NCBI GenBank assembly: GCA_963663365.2
Contig: CAXXIH010000001.1
Location: forward strand, 1,488,001 to 1,552,000
Source: G963663365 sp963663365
GTDB lineage: Bacteria > Hinthialibacterota > Hinthialibacteria > Hinthialibacterales > G963663365
Length of the DNA: 64,000 nt
Direction: 5' to 3'
Each line of letters starts with the position of its first letter. Within the stretch, counting starts at the first letter, position 1. Under the pieces are notes generated by a model that saw nothing but the letters and a program-made list of their open reading frames with translations, had not been told where the DNA came from and made no database searches. Positions 37,056 to 45,974 of this stretch are shown piece after piece. The position numbers were made by a program, and so were the translations under genes.

Positions 37056-37781
37056 ATGAATGATACGCCGGATCACTCACGCATCCCTTATTTTCCAGCC
37101 TTTATCGATCTTCGTAACCGCCGTTGTGTTGTCGTCGGCGGCGGAGAAATTGCAGAAGGGAAAGTGGCGACGCTTACCGGTTCCGATGCGCAGGTAACCG
37201 TTATTTCTCCCGATGTAACGCCGATGCTTGCCATGCAGGCGCAGTTGGAAGGTATCACTCTGCATAAGCGTTGCTATCAACGAGGCGATTTGGAAGGCGC
37301 TTTGTTGGTTATTGCCGCCACCGATCACCGGGCCACGAATGAGATGGTCCGTGATGAGGCCGAAGAGCGGGGAATTTTATGCTGTGTGGTCGAAGGCGAA
37401 GAACTCGGCAATTTTATTATGCCGAGCTCCCTGCAACGCGGGGCGCTAACGATTGCCGTTTCGACGGCGGGTGTCGCTCCCCGCTTGGCGCAGAGAATCC
37501 GCACCGAACTCGAACGAGGATACGGACAAGAGTATCAAGAACTTTTGCAGCTCTTGCAGGAATTGCGCCCCATTATCAAAGAGAAAATATACGATCTCGA
37601 ATTGCGCCGGCGTCTTTACGATGAAATGCTTGATTCTCCTGCGTTAGCATTTATTCGGCGTGGTGTGCCGGATGGCGCTCGCGAGATTCTTGGTTTCATT
37701 GTTGAGACCGCTATCGGAATTCAAGAGGGGCGTATCGACCAAGTTCCCGATCATACGATTGAACCGCCTTCCAAAGAATGA
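37056..37781 (+). CDS. precorrin-2 dehydrogenase / sirohydrochlorin ferrochelatase-like protein (CysG N-terminal / Met8 type)
   Basis: The 241-residue protein begins with the family sequence PYFPAFIDLRNRRCVVVGGGEIAEGKV, an NAD-binding GGGxxAxxK fold, and continues with ITLHKRCYQRGDLEGALLVIAATDHRATNEMV and the conserved NFIMPSSLQRGALTIAVSTAGVAPRLAQRIR. This domain oxidises precorrin-2 to sirohydrochlorin and in some members inserts iron, giving siroheme for sulfite or nitrite reductases, or the heme-d1 and alternative heme routes. There is no uroporphyrinogen methyltransferase domain attached and no other heme gene adjacent. The GspG-like lipoprotein gene follows about 90 bp downstream. Confidence 0.88.
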   Translation: MNDTPDHSRIPYFPAFIDLRNRRCVVVGGGEIAEGKVATLTGSDAQVTVISPDVTPMLAMQAQLEGITLHKRCYQRGDLEGALLVIAATDHRATNEMVRDEAEERGILCCVVEGEELGNFIMPSSLQRGALTIAVSTAGVAPRLAQRIRTELERGYGQEYQELLQLLQELRPIIKEKIYDLELRRRLYDEMLDSPALAFIRRGVPDGAREILGFIVETAIGIQEGRIDQVPDHTIEPPSKE

Positions 37782-37872
37782 GTTTTCGGCCCCAACCTCT
37801 TGAATGATGTTCATTCGAGGCAGGGAATATGTACCATTGCCGGAAAGGTTACCCCACCGCCATACTGCCAGC

Positions 37873-38325
37873 ATGGCTACCAAACTTCGCCTGACTGCCG
37901 CCATGGTAGGTTGTATTTTGCTTTTTGCGGCATGTGGCAAGCCGGAACCGACTCCGGCCGAGCAAGCCGCGACCGAGCAAATCCGTCTTACTGTGCTGGC
38001 TTTGGAAGTATTCCGCTTGCACACGGGCGCATACCCGCCTACGGATCCGGGATTGGCATGGTTGCGAACCGCCCCCCCGGAGGCGACGTTTTCGGGCGCC
38101 TGGAATGGTCCTTATCTGACCGAACAAACACCTGTTACCGATCCATGGGGCCGGGAATTGACTTATAAACTCGACGAAGATGGAATTCATTACGACCTGC
38201 GCAGTTTGGGAGCTGATTCGGAATCGGATACGGACGATTTGGTTGCGAAAGAACTGATGCCCAGACTGCACGATGAAATCGGCCGTATTCCTCCGCGTGA
38301 ATCGTCACCTGCACCAAAGCCTTAA
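37873..38325 (+). CDS. lipoprotein with a GspG (type II secretion major pseudopilin) C-terminal domain
   Basis: I place the start at the ATG at 37873, which gives a typical lipoprotein signal MATKLRLTAAMVGCILLFAAC with Cys21; an ATG at 37804 would add 23 residues before it. The mature part (about 130 residues) matches the globular domain of GspG: RLHTGAYPPTDPGLAWL, WNGPYLTEQTPVTDPWGREL, YDLRSLGADSESDTDD. In true GspG this domain follows a prepilin leader and helix that builds the pseudopilus; here the leader is replaced by a lipid anchor. It therefore cannot polymerise in the normal way. No other secretion gene is adjacent. Its role is unknown. Confidence 0.8.
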   Translation: MATKLRLTAAMVGCILLFAACGKPEPTPAEQAATEQIRLTVLALEVFRLHTGAYPPTDPGLAWLRTAPPEATFSGAWNGPYLTEQTPVTDPWGRELTYKLDEDGIHYDLRSLGADSESDTDDLVAKELMPRLHDEIGRIPPRESSPAPKP

Positions 38326-38365
38326 ATACGTTAATGCGTAACAACAAATTCTATTGGTGAATGAT

Positions 38366-39130
38366 ATGCCTCGATTACTTGCTATCCATTGTCATCCTGA
38401 TGATCTCGAATTTCTTTGCGCGGGTACGCTTGCGCTTCTGGCCGACCGGGGATGGTCCCTGCATATGGCAACCATGACGCCGGGCGATTGCGGGAGCGCG
38501 GACCGCAGTGCCGAGGAGATATCTACAATCCGCCGTCGCGAAGCCGCTGCCGCCGCCGATGTGATTAAGGCGGAATATACCTGTTTGGAGGAACGCGATC
38601 TTTGCATTTTTCACGAACCGCAAACGCAGCGGAAGGTTACGGAACTGCTGCGGCGTGTCCGGCCGAATGTGGTTATAACCGGCTCACTACAGGATTATAT
38701 GGCCGATCATGAAGTGACGAGCTATTTGGTTCGTAATGCCTGTTTTAATGCGCCGATCAAGAATTATGAGACTATGGCCGAACATCCTGCACCCCCGCTC
38801 GATGAGATTCCGACTCTCTATTACACCGATGCGCTTGAAGGCATGGATGTTTACGGCGATCCCATTCCGCCGCATTTCTATGTAGATATTACGGAAACGT
38901 TCGAAACGAAGCGCAATATGTTGGCTTGTCATGAAAGCCAACGGTCATGGCTATTGGCGCATCACGGTGTTGATGAATATTTGCTGGCGATGGAACGTTG
39001 GGCGGCCAAACGCGGAAGCGAGATCGGAGTCCAATATGCGGAAGCCTATCGCCAACATCGCGGGCATGCTTATCCGCATGAAAATATCCTGGCAAAGGAA
39101 CTTAATGGTTTAGTTCACGATAAGAAGTAG
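38366..39130 (+). CDS. PIG-L/LmbE-family N-deacetylase
   Basis: The ATG at 38366 is preferred to a TTG at 38354. The 254-residue enzyme has the zinc-binding HPDDLEFLCAGTLALL near the N-terminus and the later DYMADHEVTSYLVRNACFNA with the third ligand His, as in MshB and BshB-type enzymes that remove acetyl groups from N-acetylglucosamine-containing molecules. Cytoplasmic location is expected as there is no signal peptide. Possible substrates include thiol-cofactor precursors such as bacillithiol intermediates, glycolipids, or antibiotics; no partner gene for bacillithiol synthesis is adjacent. It is convergent with aroA, 23 bp apart. Confidence 0.9.
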   Translation: MPRLLAIHCHPDDLEFLCAGTLALLADRGWSLHMATMTPGDCGSADRSAEEISTIRRREAAAAADVIKAEYTCLEERDLCIFHEPQTQRKVTELLRRVRPNVVITGSLQDYMADHEVTSYLVRNACFNAPIKNYETMAEHPAPPLDEIPTLYYTDALEGMDVYGDPIPPHFYVDITETFETKRNMLACHESQRSWLLAHHGVDEYLLAMERWAAKRGSEIGVQYAEAYRQHRGHAYPHENILAKELNGLVHDKK

Positions 39131-39153
39131 CTGGGCTAATGCCGGATTCCCGA

Positions 39154-40434
39154 TTATTGCTTTTGCAGAACTGCAAATAACTCTTCAAAAAACGCCGGGT
39201 AGGTTTTGCTAACGCAACCGGGATCCAAGATTTCAATTCCGGGAGTTCGGGTTCCAAGGATCGCAAAACTCATCGCCATCCGGTGATCGTCATAGGTTTG
39301 TATCTGTGCGCCGTGAGCTACTCCGCCGGTTATAACCAGACTGTCTTGGTTTTCGTTGACTTGAATTCCTGCACGGTTTAATTCATTGGCGGTTGCTGCC
39401 AGGCGATCAGTTTCTTTGTGCCGCACGACTTCCACATTGGCAATGGTGGTTTCACCTTCGGCCATAGCCGCCAATACTGCGATTGTCATAACTTGATCCG
39501 AGAAATCGACCATATCCACAACGCCGGGGGCTTTGAGTTTTGAGGGGCCGGTAACAGTTACGGAATCTGCGCCGCTCTCGACTTGGGCTCCCATCTGTTC
39601 CAATACATCCAACACGCGTATATCGGCTTGGCGGCTCTCGCGCCGGACACCTCGAACTTGAATTTTGCTCGCAGTGGCCGCAGCCAGAGCGAACCAGTAA
39701 CAGGCCGAACTCACATCGGCCTCGACCGCGTAGTCGAACGCACTATAACGAACCGGTTCAACCTGAAAGGTGTGATAATCTTGGTTTGTGATATTGCCCC
39801 CGAAGATTTCCACGATGTCCAAGGTCAAATCGACATAAGGTTTGGAAACCAGTTCGCCTATAACGGAGATTTCTGTTGGTTCCTGAGCATATGGGGTGAC
39901 CAGAAGCAGGGCGGAAAGGAATTGGCTGCTCACATTGCCCGGGATTTTCGTCGTGCCGCCCCGAAGTGAGCCGGATTTGATGGTTACCGGCGGGCATCCG
40001 GTAGGACACTCAATTTCAGTTCCCAGCGGTTTGAGTGCCTCAACGAGATCCAAAATCGGTCGTTCACGCATTCTTGCATTGCCATCGACGGTTTGAGTGC
40101 CCGGAACAATGGTCATGGCCGCCGTGAGAAATCTCGTTGCTGTTCCGGCATTCACACAATTCAGGCTCCCGTCAAATGCAGCAAAATTCCCTCCTGAGCC
40201 CTCTAAATGGACCTCATCTTGGCCTGCACAAGTGATTTTGATACCCAGAAGGCCCAGATTGGTGATCATTGCATCGGTATCCACGCTGTATAGACACCCT
40301 GTCAGTTTGGATTCGCCTTTCGCCAGGGCCGCGGCCAGCAATGCGCGATTTGTTAGGGATTTAGAACCGGGGACACGGACAGAGGTTTCCACCGGAGTTT
40401 TTACGATGGGGATTTCTATAGATTTCAGGCTCAT
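39154..40434 (-). CDS. aroA: 3-phosphoshikimate 1-carboxyvinyltransferase (EPSP synthase)
   Basis: This cytoplasmic enzyme joins phosphoenolpyruvate and shikimate-3-phosphate in aromatic amino acid synthesis. The 426-residue protein has the usual length and motifs: VPGSKSLTNRALLAAALAKG at the N-terminus, LNCVNAGTATRFLTAAM, GNVSSQFLSALLL, EADVSSACYWFALAAA, and the C-terminal VVRHKETDRLAATANELNR and DDHRMAMSFAILG. These supply the shikimate and phosphate ligands. It is transcribed divergently from the metYXW operon, so the 266-bp gap at 40435-40700 serves both. Confidence 0.97.
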   Translation of the reverse strand: MSLKSIEIPIVKTPVETSVRVPGSKSLTNRALLAAALAKGESKLTGCLYSVDTDAMITNLGLLGIKITCAGQDEVHLEGSGGNFAAFDGSLNCVNAGTATRFLTAAMTIVPGTQTVDGNARMRERPILDLVEALKPLGTEIECPTGCPPVTIKSGSLRGGTTKIPGNVSSQFLSALLLVTPYAQEPTEISVIGELVSKPYVDLTLDIVEIFGGNITNQDYHTFQVEPVRYSAFDYAVEADVSSACYWFALAAATASKIQVRGVRRESRQADIRVLDVLEQMGAQVESGADSVTVTGPSKLKAPGVVDMVDFSDQVMTIAVLAAMAEGETTIANVEVVRHKETDRLAATANELNRAGIQVNENQDSLVITGGVAHGAQIQTYDDHRMAMSFAILGTRTPGIEILDPGCVSKTYPAFFEELFAVLQKQ

Positions 40435-40700
40435 TGAAATGTTCTCACAACAGATGCAAATAAGTTGAGCTGCTTACACCTTTAGGGCAAGGGAGTCATG
40501 TAATTGAGTGCCCATATACCGCTACGCTGTTTGATTGACTGGTGTTTGGGTCTCATGCTTGGTGCTGCTAGACTTCGGATTCCAGTTTTCCAGCGAAAGC
40601 GGTAGCCGTATGGGGACTAACCGGCCACCACCTGTGAGTCGTTTCGATTTTTATGACAAGGCTCTTTGAGATGTCTCAAAGAGCATAAGGAGCCAAAGTG
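40435..40700 (+). promoter_or_regulatory. metY leader with two mutually exclusive hairpins (candidate cis-regulator)
   Basis: GCTCTTTGAG at 40661-40670 and CTCAAAGAGC at 40675-40684 form a perfect 10-bp hairpin with an ATGT loop. The bases GGCTCTTT at 40660-40667 can instead pair with AAGGAGCC at 40687-40694 (eight pairs, one G-U), which contains the metY ribosome binding site. The first fold leaves the site free; the second hides it. Upstream, ACTGG/CCAGT and GTCT/AGAC nest between 40538 and 40595, so a structured sensing part is possible. I could not match it to SAM-I, SAM-II, SAM-IV, SAH or cobalamin riboswitches by eye. Confidence 0.45.
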
Positions 40701-42002
40701 ATGAGTAAGCAAGGATATCAACTCGACACCCTGACGTTGCATGCCGGCCAGGAACCTGACAAGGCTACCAATTCACGTGCGGTGCCGATTTATCAGACAT
40801 CATCTTATGTTTTCGATTCAGCTGAACATGCGGCTAACCTCTTTTCTTTGAAAGAGTTAGGAAATATCTATACGCGGATTATGAATCCGACTACCGATGT
40901 GCTCGAGAAGCGTGTTGCCGCTCTTGAAGGTGGAACAGGTGCTTTGGCTGTGGCTTCGGGTCAAGCGGCATGCACATTGGGTTTATTAAACTGTGTGGAA
41001 ACCGGACAGCACATCGTCTCTTCGGCAAGCCTATATGGCGGAACCTATAACCTTTTTCACTACACATTCCCGAAAATGGGTATCGATGTTACCTTTGTTG
41101 ATCCCCGGGATCCCGAAAATTTCAAAAAGGCAATCACCCCCAAAACACGTGCAGTGTATGCCGAAAGTGTCGGTAATCCCAAACTTGATACATTGGATAT
41201 CGAAGCTGTGGCCAAGATTGCCCATGATGCCGGTGTACCGCTCATGGTCGATAACACCATGCCTTCGCCTTATCTGATTCGGCCCATTGATCATGGCGCG
41301 GATATTGTCATGCATTCAACGACCAAGTTTATTGGCGGGCATGGGACATCAATCGGCGGCATCCTTGTGGATTCAGGCAACTTCGATTGGAGTAACGGCA
41401 ACTTCCCGAATTACACCGAACCCGATCCCAGCTATCATGGCCTGCGGATTTGGGAGACGTTTAAAGATTTCGCGGGTATGGGCAATGTCGCCTATATTTT
41501 CAAGGCACGTCTACAGCTCTTACGCGATCTTGGTCCCGCGGTCAGCCCCTTTAATGCGTTTATGTTCCTTCAAGGGCTTGAGACGCTTCATTTACGGATG
41601 GAACGTCACAGCCAAAATGCAATGAAACTAGGCCAATTCCTTGAAGGGCATGAAAAGGCCAGTTGGGTAAGCTATCCGGGATTGCCTTCGCACCCCGCCC
41701 ATGAGCTGGCCAAGAAATACCATTATCGCCAAATGTATGGGGCGATTATGGGATTTGGCGTAAAAGGCGGGTTGGAGGCAGGAAAAAAGCTGATTGAATC
41801 AGTTAAACTATTCTCACACTTGGCTAATATCGGCGATTCAAAATCGCTTATTATTCATCCGGCGAGCACAACGCATCAGCAGTTGACGGAAGAAGAACAA
41901 GTGGCAGCCGGTGTCACACCTGAATTTGTACGTCTTTCGATCGGAACCGAGCATATTGATGACATCATTGCCGATCTCGATCAGGCGCTTGCGCAAATTT
42001 AA
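40701..42002 (+). CDS. metY: O-acetylhomoserine aminocarboxypropyltransferase (sulfhydrylase)
   Basis: MetY makes homocysteine from O-acetylhomoserine and sulfide, the direct sulfhydrylation route to methionine. The 433-residue protein is of typical length and is a PLP fold-type-I Cys/Met enzyme: TLTLHAGQEPDKATNSRAVPIYQTSSYVF, the YTRIMNPTTDVLEKRVAALEGG phosphate-binding region, and Schiff-base Lys in HSTTKFIGGHGTSIGG. The end SIGTEHIDDIIADLDQAL is characteristic. The ATG at 40701 has AAGGAG 8 nt upstream; a GTG at 40698 is the alternative. metX, the next gene, provides its substrate. Confidence 0.95.
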   Translation: MSKQGYQLDTLTLHAGQEPDKATNSRAVPIYQTSSYVFDSAEHAANLFSLKELGNIYTRIMNPTTDVLEKRVAALEGGTGALAVASGQAACTLGLLNCVETGQHIVSSASLYGGTYNLFHYTFPKMGIDVTFVDPRDPENFKKAITPKTRAVYAESVGNPKLDTLDIEAVAKIAHDAGVPLMVDNTMPSPYLIRPIDHGADIVMHSTTKFIGGHGTSIGGILVDSGNFDWSNGNFPNYTEPDPSYHGLRIWETFKDFAGMGNVAYIFKARLQLLRDLGPAVSPFNAFMFLQGLETLHLRMERHSQNAMKLGQFLEGHEKASWVSYPGLPSHPAHELAKKYHYRQMYGAIMGFGVKGGLEAGKKLIESVKLFSHLANIGDSKSLIIHPASTTHQQLTEEEQVAAGVTPEFVRLSIGTEHIDDIIADLDQALAQI

Positions 42003-42053
42003 TCGTTAGGTGCGGCAATACGATTCTTTTGCCGCACTGAAAGCAAGGTTGAA

Positions 42054-43262
42054 ATGAGTCAAAAAGACCAAAACACGATTCAAAGTGATCCCGGCCAGGA
42101 GTCCGGCTCCTATACCGAAGAGGATCGTGTATATGTCGAAGGCCAATGCAATGTGGTTACGGAATCCAATGGGCCTTTCCCATTCGATGAAGGCCGGAAA
42201 CTTCCGGAACTGAAAGTGGCTTATGAGACTTATGGAAAACTAAATTCAGATAAGTCCAATGCGATAATGATTTTCCATGCCTTGACGGCGGGCGCCCATG
42301 CCGCGCTCTGGCATAAAGGCGATAAGCGTCCCGGGTGGTGGGATAGCATGATCGGCCCCGGCAAGGCTTTTGATACTGATCGCTTTTTTATAATTGCCGC
42401 AAATGTTCCGGGCAGCTGTTATGGAAGCACCGGTCCTGCATCCATTAATCCCGAAACCGGCAAGCCGTACGGGCTGCAATTTCCAATTATCACTGTACGG
42501 GATATGGTTCGGGCACAAGCATGGCTGCTGGATGATCTGGGTATCGATGTTCTCTATGCCGTTGCCGGTGGATCAATGGGAGGAATGCAGGCGCTCCAGT
42601 TTGCGGTTTCATATCCTCATCGCGCACGCGGCATTATCGCTATTGCCTCGACCACTCGTCACAACGCGCAGCAGATCGCATTCAATGAAGTGGGCCGTCA
42701 AGCGATTATGCGCGATCCCGGCTGGGGACACGGTGATTATCTAAACGGTTCCGGCGATGAGGTCGAAGGACCGGCCCATGGTTTGGCTATCGCCCGTATG
42801 GTTGGGCATATTACCTACCTTTCAGAAGAAGGGATGCACCAGAAGTTCGGACGGCGTCAGAAAGACCGCGAAGCATCTCCCAATCCCTTCGATATCGATT
42901 TTGAAGTGGCGAGCTATCTCGATTACCAGGGCCGTTCGTTTACCAAGCGGTTTGATGCAAACTCTTATCTCTATCTGACAAAAGCCATCGATACTTTCGA
43001 TCTGTCCGAAGGCTTTTCCAGTTTAGAGAATGCTTTGGCCGAAGCTCCGCGCCGGTTTTTATTGATTACCTATTCTTCCGATTGGCTATATCCTCCGCAA
43101 CAGCTGCGCGAGGTGGCACGGGCTATTCGGCGTGCGGGCCGTTCGGCAACGTATTGTGAGATCGATTCGATATATGGTCACGATTCTTTTCTGTTAAAAA
43201 ATGAAGATCAAGAGGATTTTGTGCGTGGATTTCTGAACTCGCTTGAGCGTGAAGAAGTCTGA
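42054..43262 (+). CDS. metX: homoserine O-acetyltransferase
   Basis: MetX acetylates homoserine with acetyl-CoA in the cytoplasm, the committed step of methionine synthesis by this route. The 402-residue alpha/beta hydrolase-fold protein contains the family signature of the oxyanion region NAIMIFHALTAGAHA, catalytic Ser in AGGSMGGMQALQFAVSYP (about residue 173), Asp in TYSSDWLYPPQQ and His in IYGHDSFLL. The N-terminal 35 residues are extra and acidic. Whether it uses acetyl- or succinyl-CoA cannot be told from the fold alone, but the MetY partner argues for acetyl. It lies between metY and metW. Confidence 0.94.
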   Translation: MSQKDQNTIQSDPGQESGSYTEEDRVYVEGQCNVVTESNGPFPFDEGRKLPELKVAYETYGKLNSDKSNAIMIFHALTAGAHAALWHKGDKRPGWWDSMIGPGKAFDTDRFFIIAANVPGSCYGSTGPASINPETGKPYGLQFPIITVRDMVRAQAWLLDDLGIDVLYAVAGGSMGGMQALQFAVSYPHRARGIIAIASTTRHNAQQIAFNEVGRQAIMRDPGWGHGDYLNGSGDEVEGPAHGLAIARMVGHITYLSEEGMHQKFGRRQKDREASPNPFDIDFEVASYLDYQGRSFTKRFDANSYLYLTKAIDTFDLSEGFSSLENALAEAPRRFLLITYSSDWLYPPQQLREVARAIRRAGRSATYCEIDSIYGHDSFLLKNEDQEDFVRGFLNSLEREEV

Positions 43263-43279
43263 CCTGTACCATTAGTGCC

Positions 43280-43897
43280 ATGAGTCCGCAATATTTGCCA
43301 CCAGATGACCAACTGCCAGCGGCGTATTCGATTATTCGTTCTTGGATCGAACCCAAGAGCCAAGTTCTCGATTTGGGATGCGGCAACGGCAATCTTTTGG
43401 CCTATCTTCAACAGCAGCATCAATGCCGGGGGGAGGGTGTTGAACTTTCACGTGAATTGGTGTCTCAATGCGTAAACCGGGGATTGCCCGTGCACCATGG
43501 AGACATCGATGAAGGGCTGGGGGATTATCCCGATCAACGTTTTGATGTTGTCCTGTTAAGCCATACGCTGCAGGAAGTCGCCAATCCGACCGGTGTTATT
43601 GATGAGATCCTACGTGTAGGTAAAATGGCGATTCTTTCATATCCCAATTTCGCCTACTGGCGGGTGAGAGCGCAATTGCTTTTCTTAGGCCGTGCGCCGC
43701 GTACACCGCATTTGCCTTTTTCGTGGTTTGAAAGCCCGAACCGTCACGTGCTATCGGTTTCCGATTTTGAAGAATACTGCGAAGAAAACAAGATCGAAAT
43801 TGTAAGAAGCGCCTATTTGAGCGGCTCTCAAAAGATTTCATTCTGGCCGAATTTGTTTGCGGAGACAGCTTTGGCGGCTATTCGCCGCAAACCGTAG
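43280..43897 (+). CDS. metW: methionine biosynthesis protein MetW (methyltransferase-like)
   Basis: This 205-residue protein has a Rossmann methyltransferase fold with IIRSWIEPKSQVLDLGCGNGNLLAYLQ and the MetW-typical CRGEGVELSRELVSQCVNRGLPVHHGDIDEGLGDYPDQRFDVVLLSHTLQEV, followed by YPNFAYWRVRAQLLFLGRAPRT. MetW proteins occur directly after metX in many bacteria and are reported to support MetX activity; the exact role is not settled. It begins 18 bp after metX with no strong ribosome binding site, so it is probably translated as part of the metY-metX-metW mRNA. Confidence 0.93.
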   Translation: MSPQYLPPDDQLPAAYSIIRSWIEPKSQVLDLGCGNGNLLAYLQQQHQCRGEGVELSRELVSQCVNRGLPVHHGDIDEGLGDYPDQRFDVVLLSHTLQEVANPTGVIDEILRVGKMAILSYPNFAYWRVRAQLLFLGRAPRTPHLPFSWFESPNRHVLSVSDFEEYCEENKIEIVRSAYLSGSQKISFWPNLFAETALAAIRRKP

Positions 43898-43940
43898 ATG
43901 TGTCGCCGTATTCGAGCGTCTTGATGTAGTTATGCGGCGC

Positions 43941-43969
43941 TCGACATGGTTCTATCCCAGATCTATAAT
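43941..43969 (+). promoter_or_regulatory. near-consensus promoter giving a leaderless transcript
   Basis: TCGACA at 43941-43946 and a perfect TATAAT at 43964-43969 are 17 nt apart. Transcription should begin about 7 nt after the -10, at about 43976, while the glycosyltransferase ATG is at 43975-43977 and has no ribosome binding site. The mRNA is probably leaderless. Confidence 0.6.
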
Positions 43970-43974
43970 GGCGC

Positions 43975-45852
43975 ATGACTTCTGTGACTCAAGAATGGAA
44001 ACCCGTCGTCAATCTCAATCCGCCTCTTTTAAAGGCCAATCTGGATGCGCTGAGAATGCGCCAGCCTTATGTCTACCAAACCATCGCGCCGCACCTCAAT
44101 CGCACCGATATTCTCGTGCGGTTATCTCCGAATGGAGAACTGCAATGCAAACAAACACGGGGCGATGGAACAGATTTTTGGATTGCCGGTGAGAAGTCTT
44201 TAGAAGTCGAAACCCAAGTTCTATTGGAAAAAACTGAATCGATTCTCAAATCGGATGCCGACCTTCTCTTTTGTTTTGGACTTGGTTTGGGACAGATCGC
44301 GATACATGCTATCGAACGGCTCTGGATGTCGAAACGGTTTTTGGTTTTTGTCGAACGCGATCCCGCGGTGTTTGTCGCACTTTTATGCCTGCATAACCTG
44401 ACTCCTGTCGCCGTCGCGCCCAATTTTATTTGGCTATTGGGCAAAGATGCGATCTCCAATCCCGCTCATGCAATGGCTCAATACGGGCTATTCCGCCAAA
44501 GCAAAGCCGCTGCATTCCGGGGTGCGATGCCGCGAGTGCCCGAAGAACAACAGGCCGACGAACGTGTGTTCGAGCAGTGCAAAGATATTTTATCGTCAAT
44601 GACAAATGCTCATGCGCAACGTGTCGAGACACTTTCCGAGCGTTATGCCCAAAGAGAAGATGGGCAACTTCGTAAAGTTATGATCTTGGATTTGTGGGCC
44701 GATGCACCGGGGGGAGTTCACCTGAAGTGTTTGAAAAAGGCGCTCGAAGATGAAGGCGTTGAGGTTCATCATTACGCCGTGCCACGTACGGGATGGGTCT
44801 TAAAAGTCCCCGGACACAAGCGGCGAGCGAGCGGTTGGTTTCTCGATTTGGTTGAGACGACGCAACCGGATTTGGTGTTGACCATACAGACGTTTCGCAG
44901 TTGGCTTTTGCCGGATGATTTGCTCGATAAAGTCCCGATACCATGGATCAATTACGTAACCGCTGTTAGCGGCTTGGATTTTCAAATCGGACAGAATGAG
45001 CATGTTGCGATTGGTGAAGCCGGTGTTGCGCGCTTTTTGCAGGAAGAAGGTTATCCACGAATAAGCGTATTGCCATTAGCCGCCAATGTTTTGGAGCGTC
45101 CGGTGGATCTTCCGCCATGGCCTTTCGAGAATTATGAATTGACATTTCAAGGACGAATTTTCATTCAATCCAAGGATGACGAAGAGAAGTATCGTAAGAA
45201 ATGTGAGAAGTTCCCCGGTTTGTATGATTGTCTTCAGGATTTGCTTAAAGAGTTGGTCAAGCCGGATATACCCGTTTCGCTTTATGATGTGTCGAGAGAA
45301 TATCTTTCTCAATGGGAAATGGACTATCCTGAGCGATTGGAGGCTATGAGTTATTTGCTGAAGGTCGCTTCCAGCCAAAAACGTGTGGATGTTGTGAGGG
45401 CGCTTTTGGATCAAGGCATTCGCGTATTTGGGACCGCGTGGGAAAATGTTTTGAGTCCGGAAGAAATGGAGCGTTGTTTTGTTTCGGGATTGCCGATTAC
45501 GCAAGATTGGAATATGTACACGCACTCCGCCATCAATATAAACGTGCATAGTGTCGGTCATGAATTCGGAACCAATATGCGCTTTTTTAATGTCCCGGCG
45601 GCGGGTGCTTTTCAAATCTGCGATGACCGCCGTGACTATGGCCGGTATTTGGAGAGTGGCAAGGAGATTGTCTATTACAGAACTTGCGATGAGTTGTGTG
45701 CCGCTGTAGAAAAATACCGTAAGGATCCCGAGGCTCGTCAGGCCATTGCCCAAGGGGGGCGGCAGAGAATCTTGGCCGAACATACCTATCATCACCGGCT
45801 TAAAGAACTCATCAAAATTATGTGCGAGGCCGTAGGCGCAAAAAGCGAATGA
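43975..45852 (+). CDS. CgeB-like glycosyltransferase with N-terminal MptE/Maf-like domain
   Basis: The 625-residue protein joins an N-terminal Rossmann region (about 85-200; LLFCFGLGLGQIAIHAIERL and RFLVFVERDPAVFVALLCL) like the DUF115/Maf flagellin-glycosylation family to a C-terminal GT-B region of the CgeB type. The C-terminal part carries VFGTAWENVLSPEEMERCF, NINVHSVGHEFGTNMRFFNVPAAGAFQICDD and YYRTCDELCAAVEKYRKDPEARQAIAQGG. This suggests glycosylation of a surface protein or polysaccharide in the cytoplasm. There is no signal peptide. It follows the metYXW operon by 77 bp but has its own near-consensus promoter. Confidence 0.8.
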   Translation: MTSVTQEWKPVVNLNPPLLKANLDALRMRQPYVYQTIAPHLNRTDILVRLSPNGELQCKQTRGDGTDFWIAGEKSLEVETQVLLEKTESILKSDADLLFCFGLGLGQIAIHAIERLWMSKRFLVFVERDPAVFVALLCLHNLTPVAVAPNFIWLLGKDAISNPAHAMAQYGLFRQSKAAAFRGAMPRVPEEQQADERVFEQCKDILSSMTNAHAQRVETLSERYAQREDGQLRKVMILDLWADAPGGVHLKCLKKALEDEGVEVHHYAVPRTGWVLKVPGHKRRASGWFLDLVETTQPDLVLTIQTFRSWLLPDDLLDKVPIPWINYVTAVSGLDFQIGQNEHVAIGEAGVARFLQEEGYPRISVLPLAANVLERPVDLPPWPFENYELTFQGRIFIQSKDDEEKYRKKCEKFPGLYDCLQDLLKELVKPDIPVSLYDVSREYLSQWEMDYPERLEAMSYLLKVASSQKRVDVVRALLDQGIRVFGTAWENVLSPEEMERCFVSGLPITQDWNMYTHSAININVHSVGHEFGTNMRFFNVPAAGAFQICDDRRDYGRYLESGKEIVYYRTCDELCAAVEKYRKDPEARQAIAQGGRQRILAEHTYHHRLKELIKIMCEAVGAKSE

Positions 45853-45974
45853 GAAGAGACATACGGGATTGAACCCGGTGTGATAGAATCCTTGTGAGAC
45901 CGGTTTCGAGATTGTCCGGCGGTTTTGGGGACGATTGCCGTCCAGCGCTGTTTGTCCCAAGGGAGAAACGAACC

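Noticed and set aside
45076..45960. 294-codon minus-strand frame across the CgeB-like gene
   Set aside because: Opposite a recognisable glycosyltransferase; no ribosome binding site or domain.
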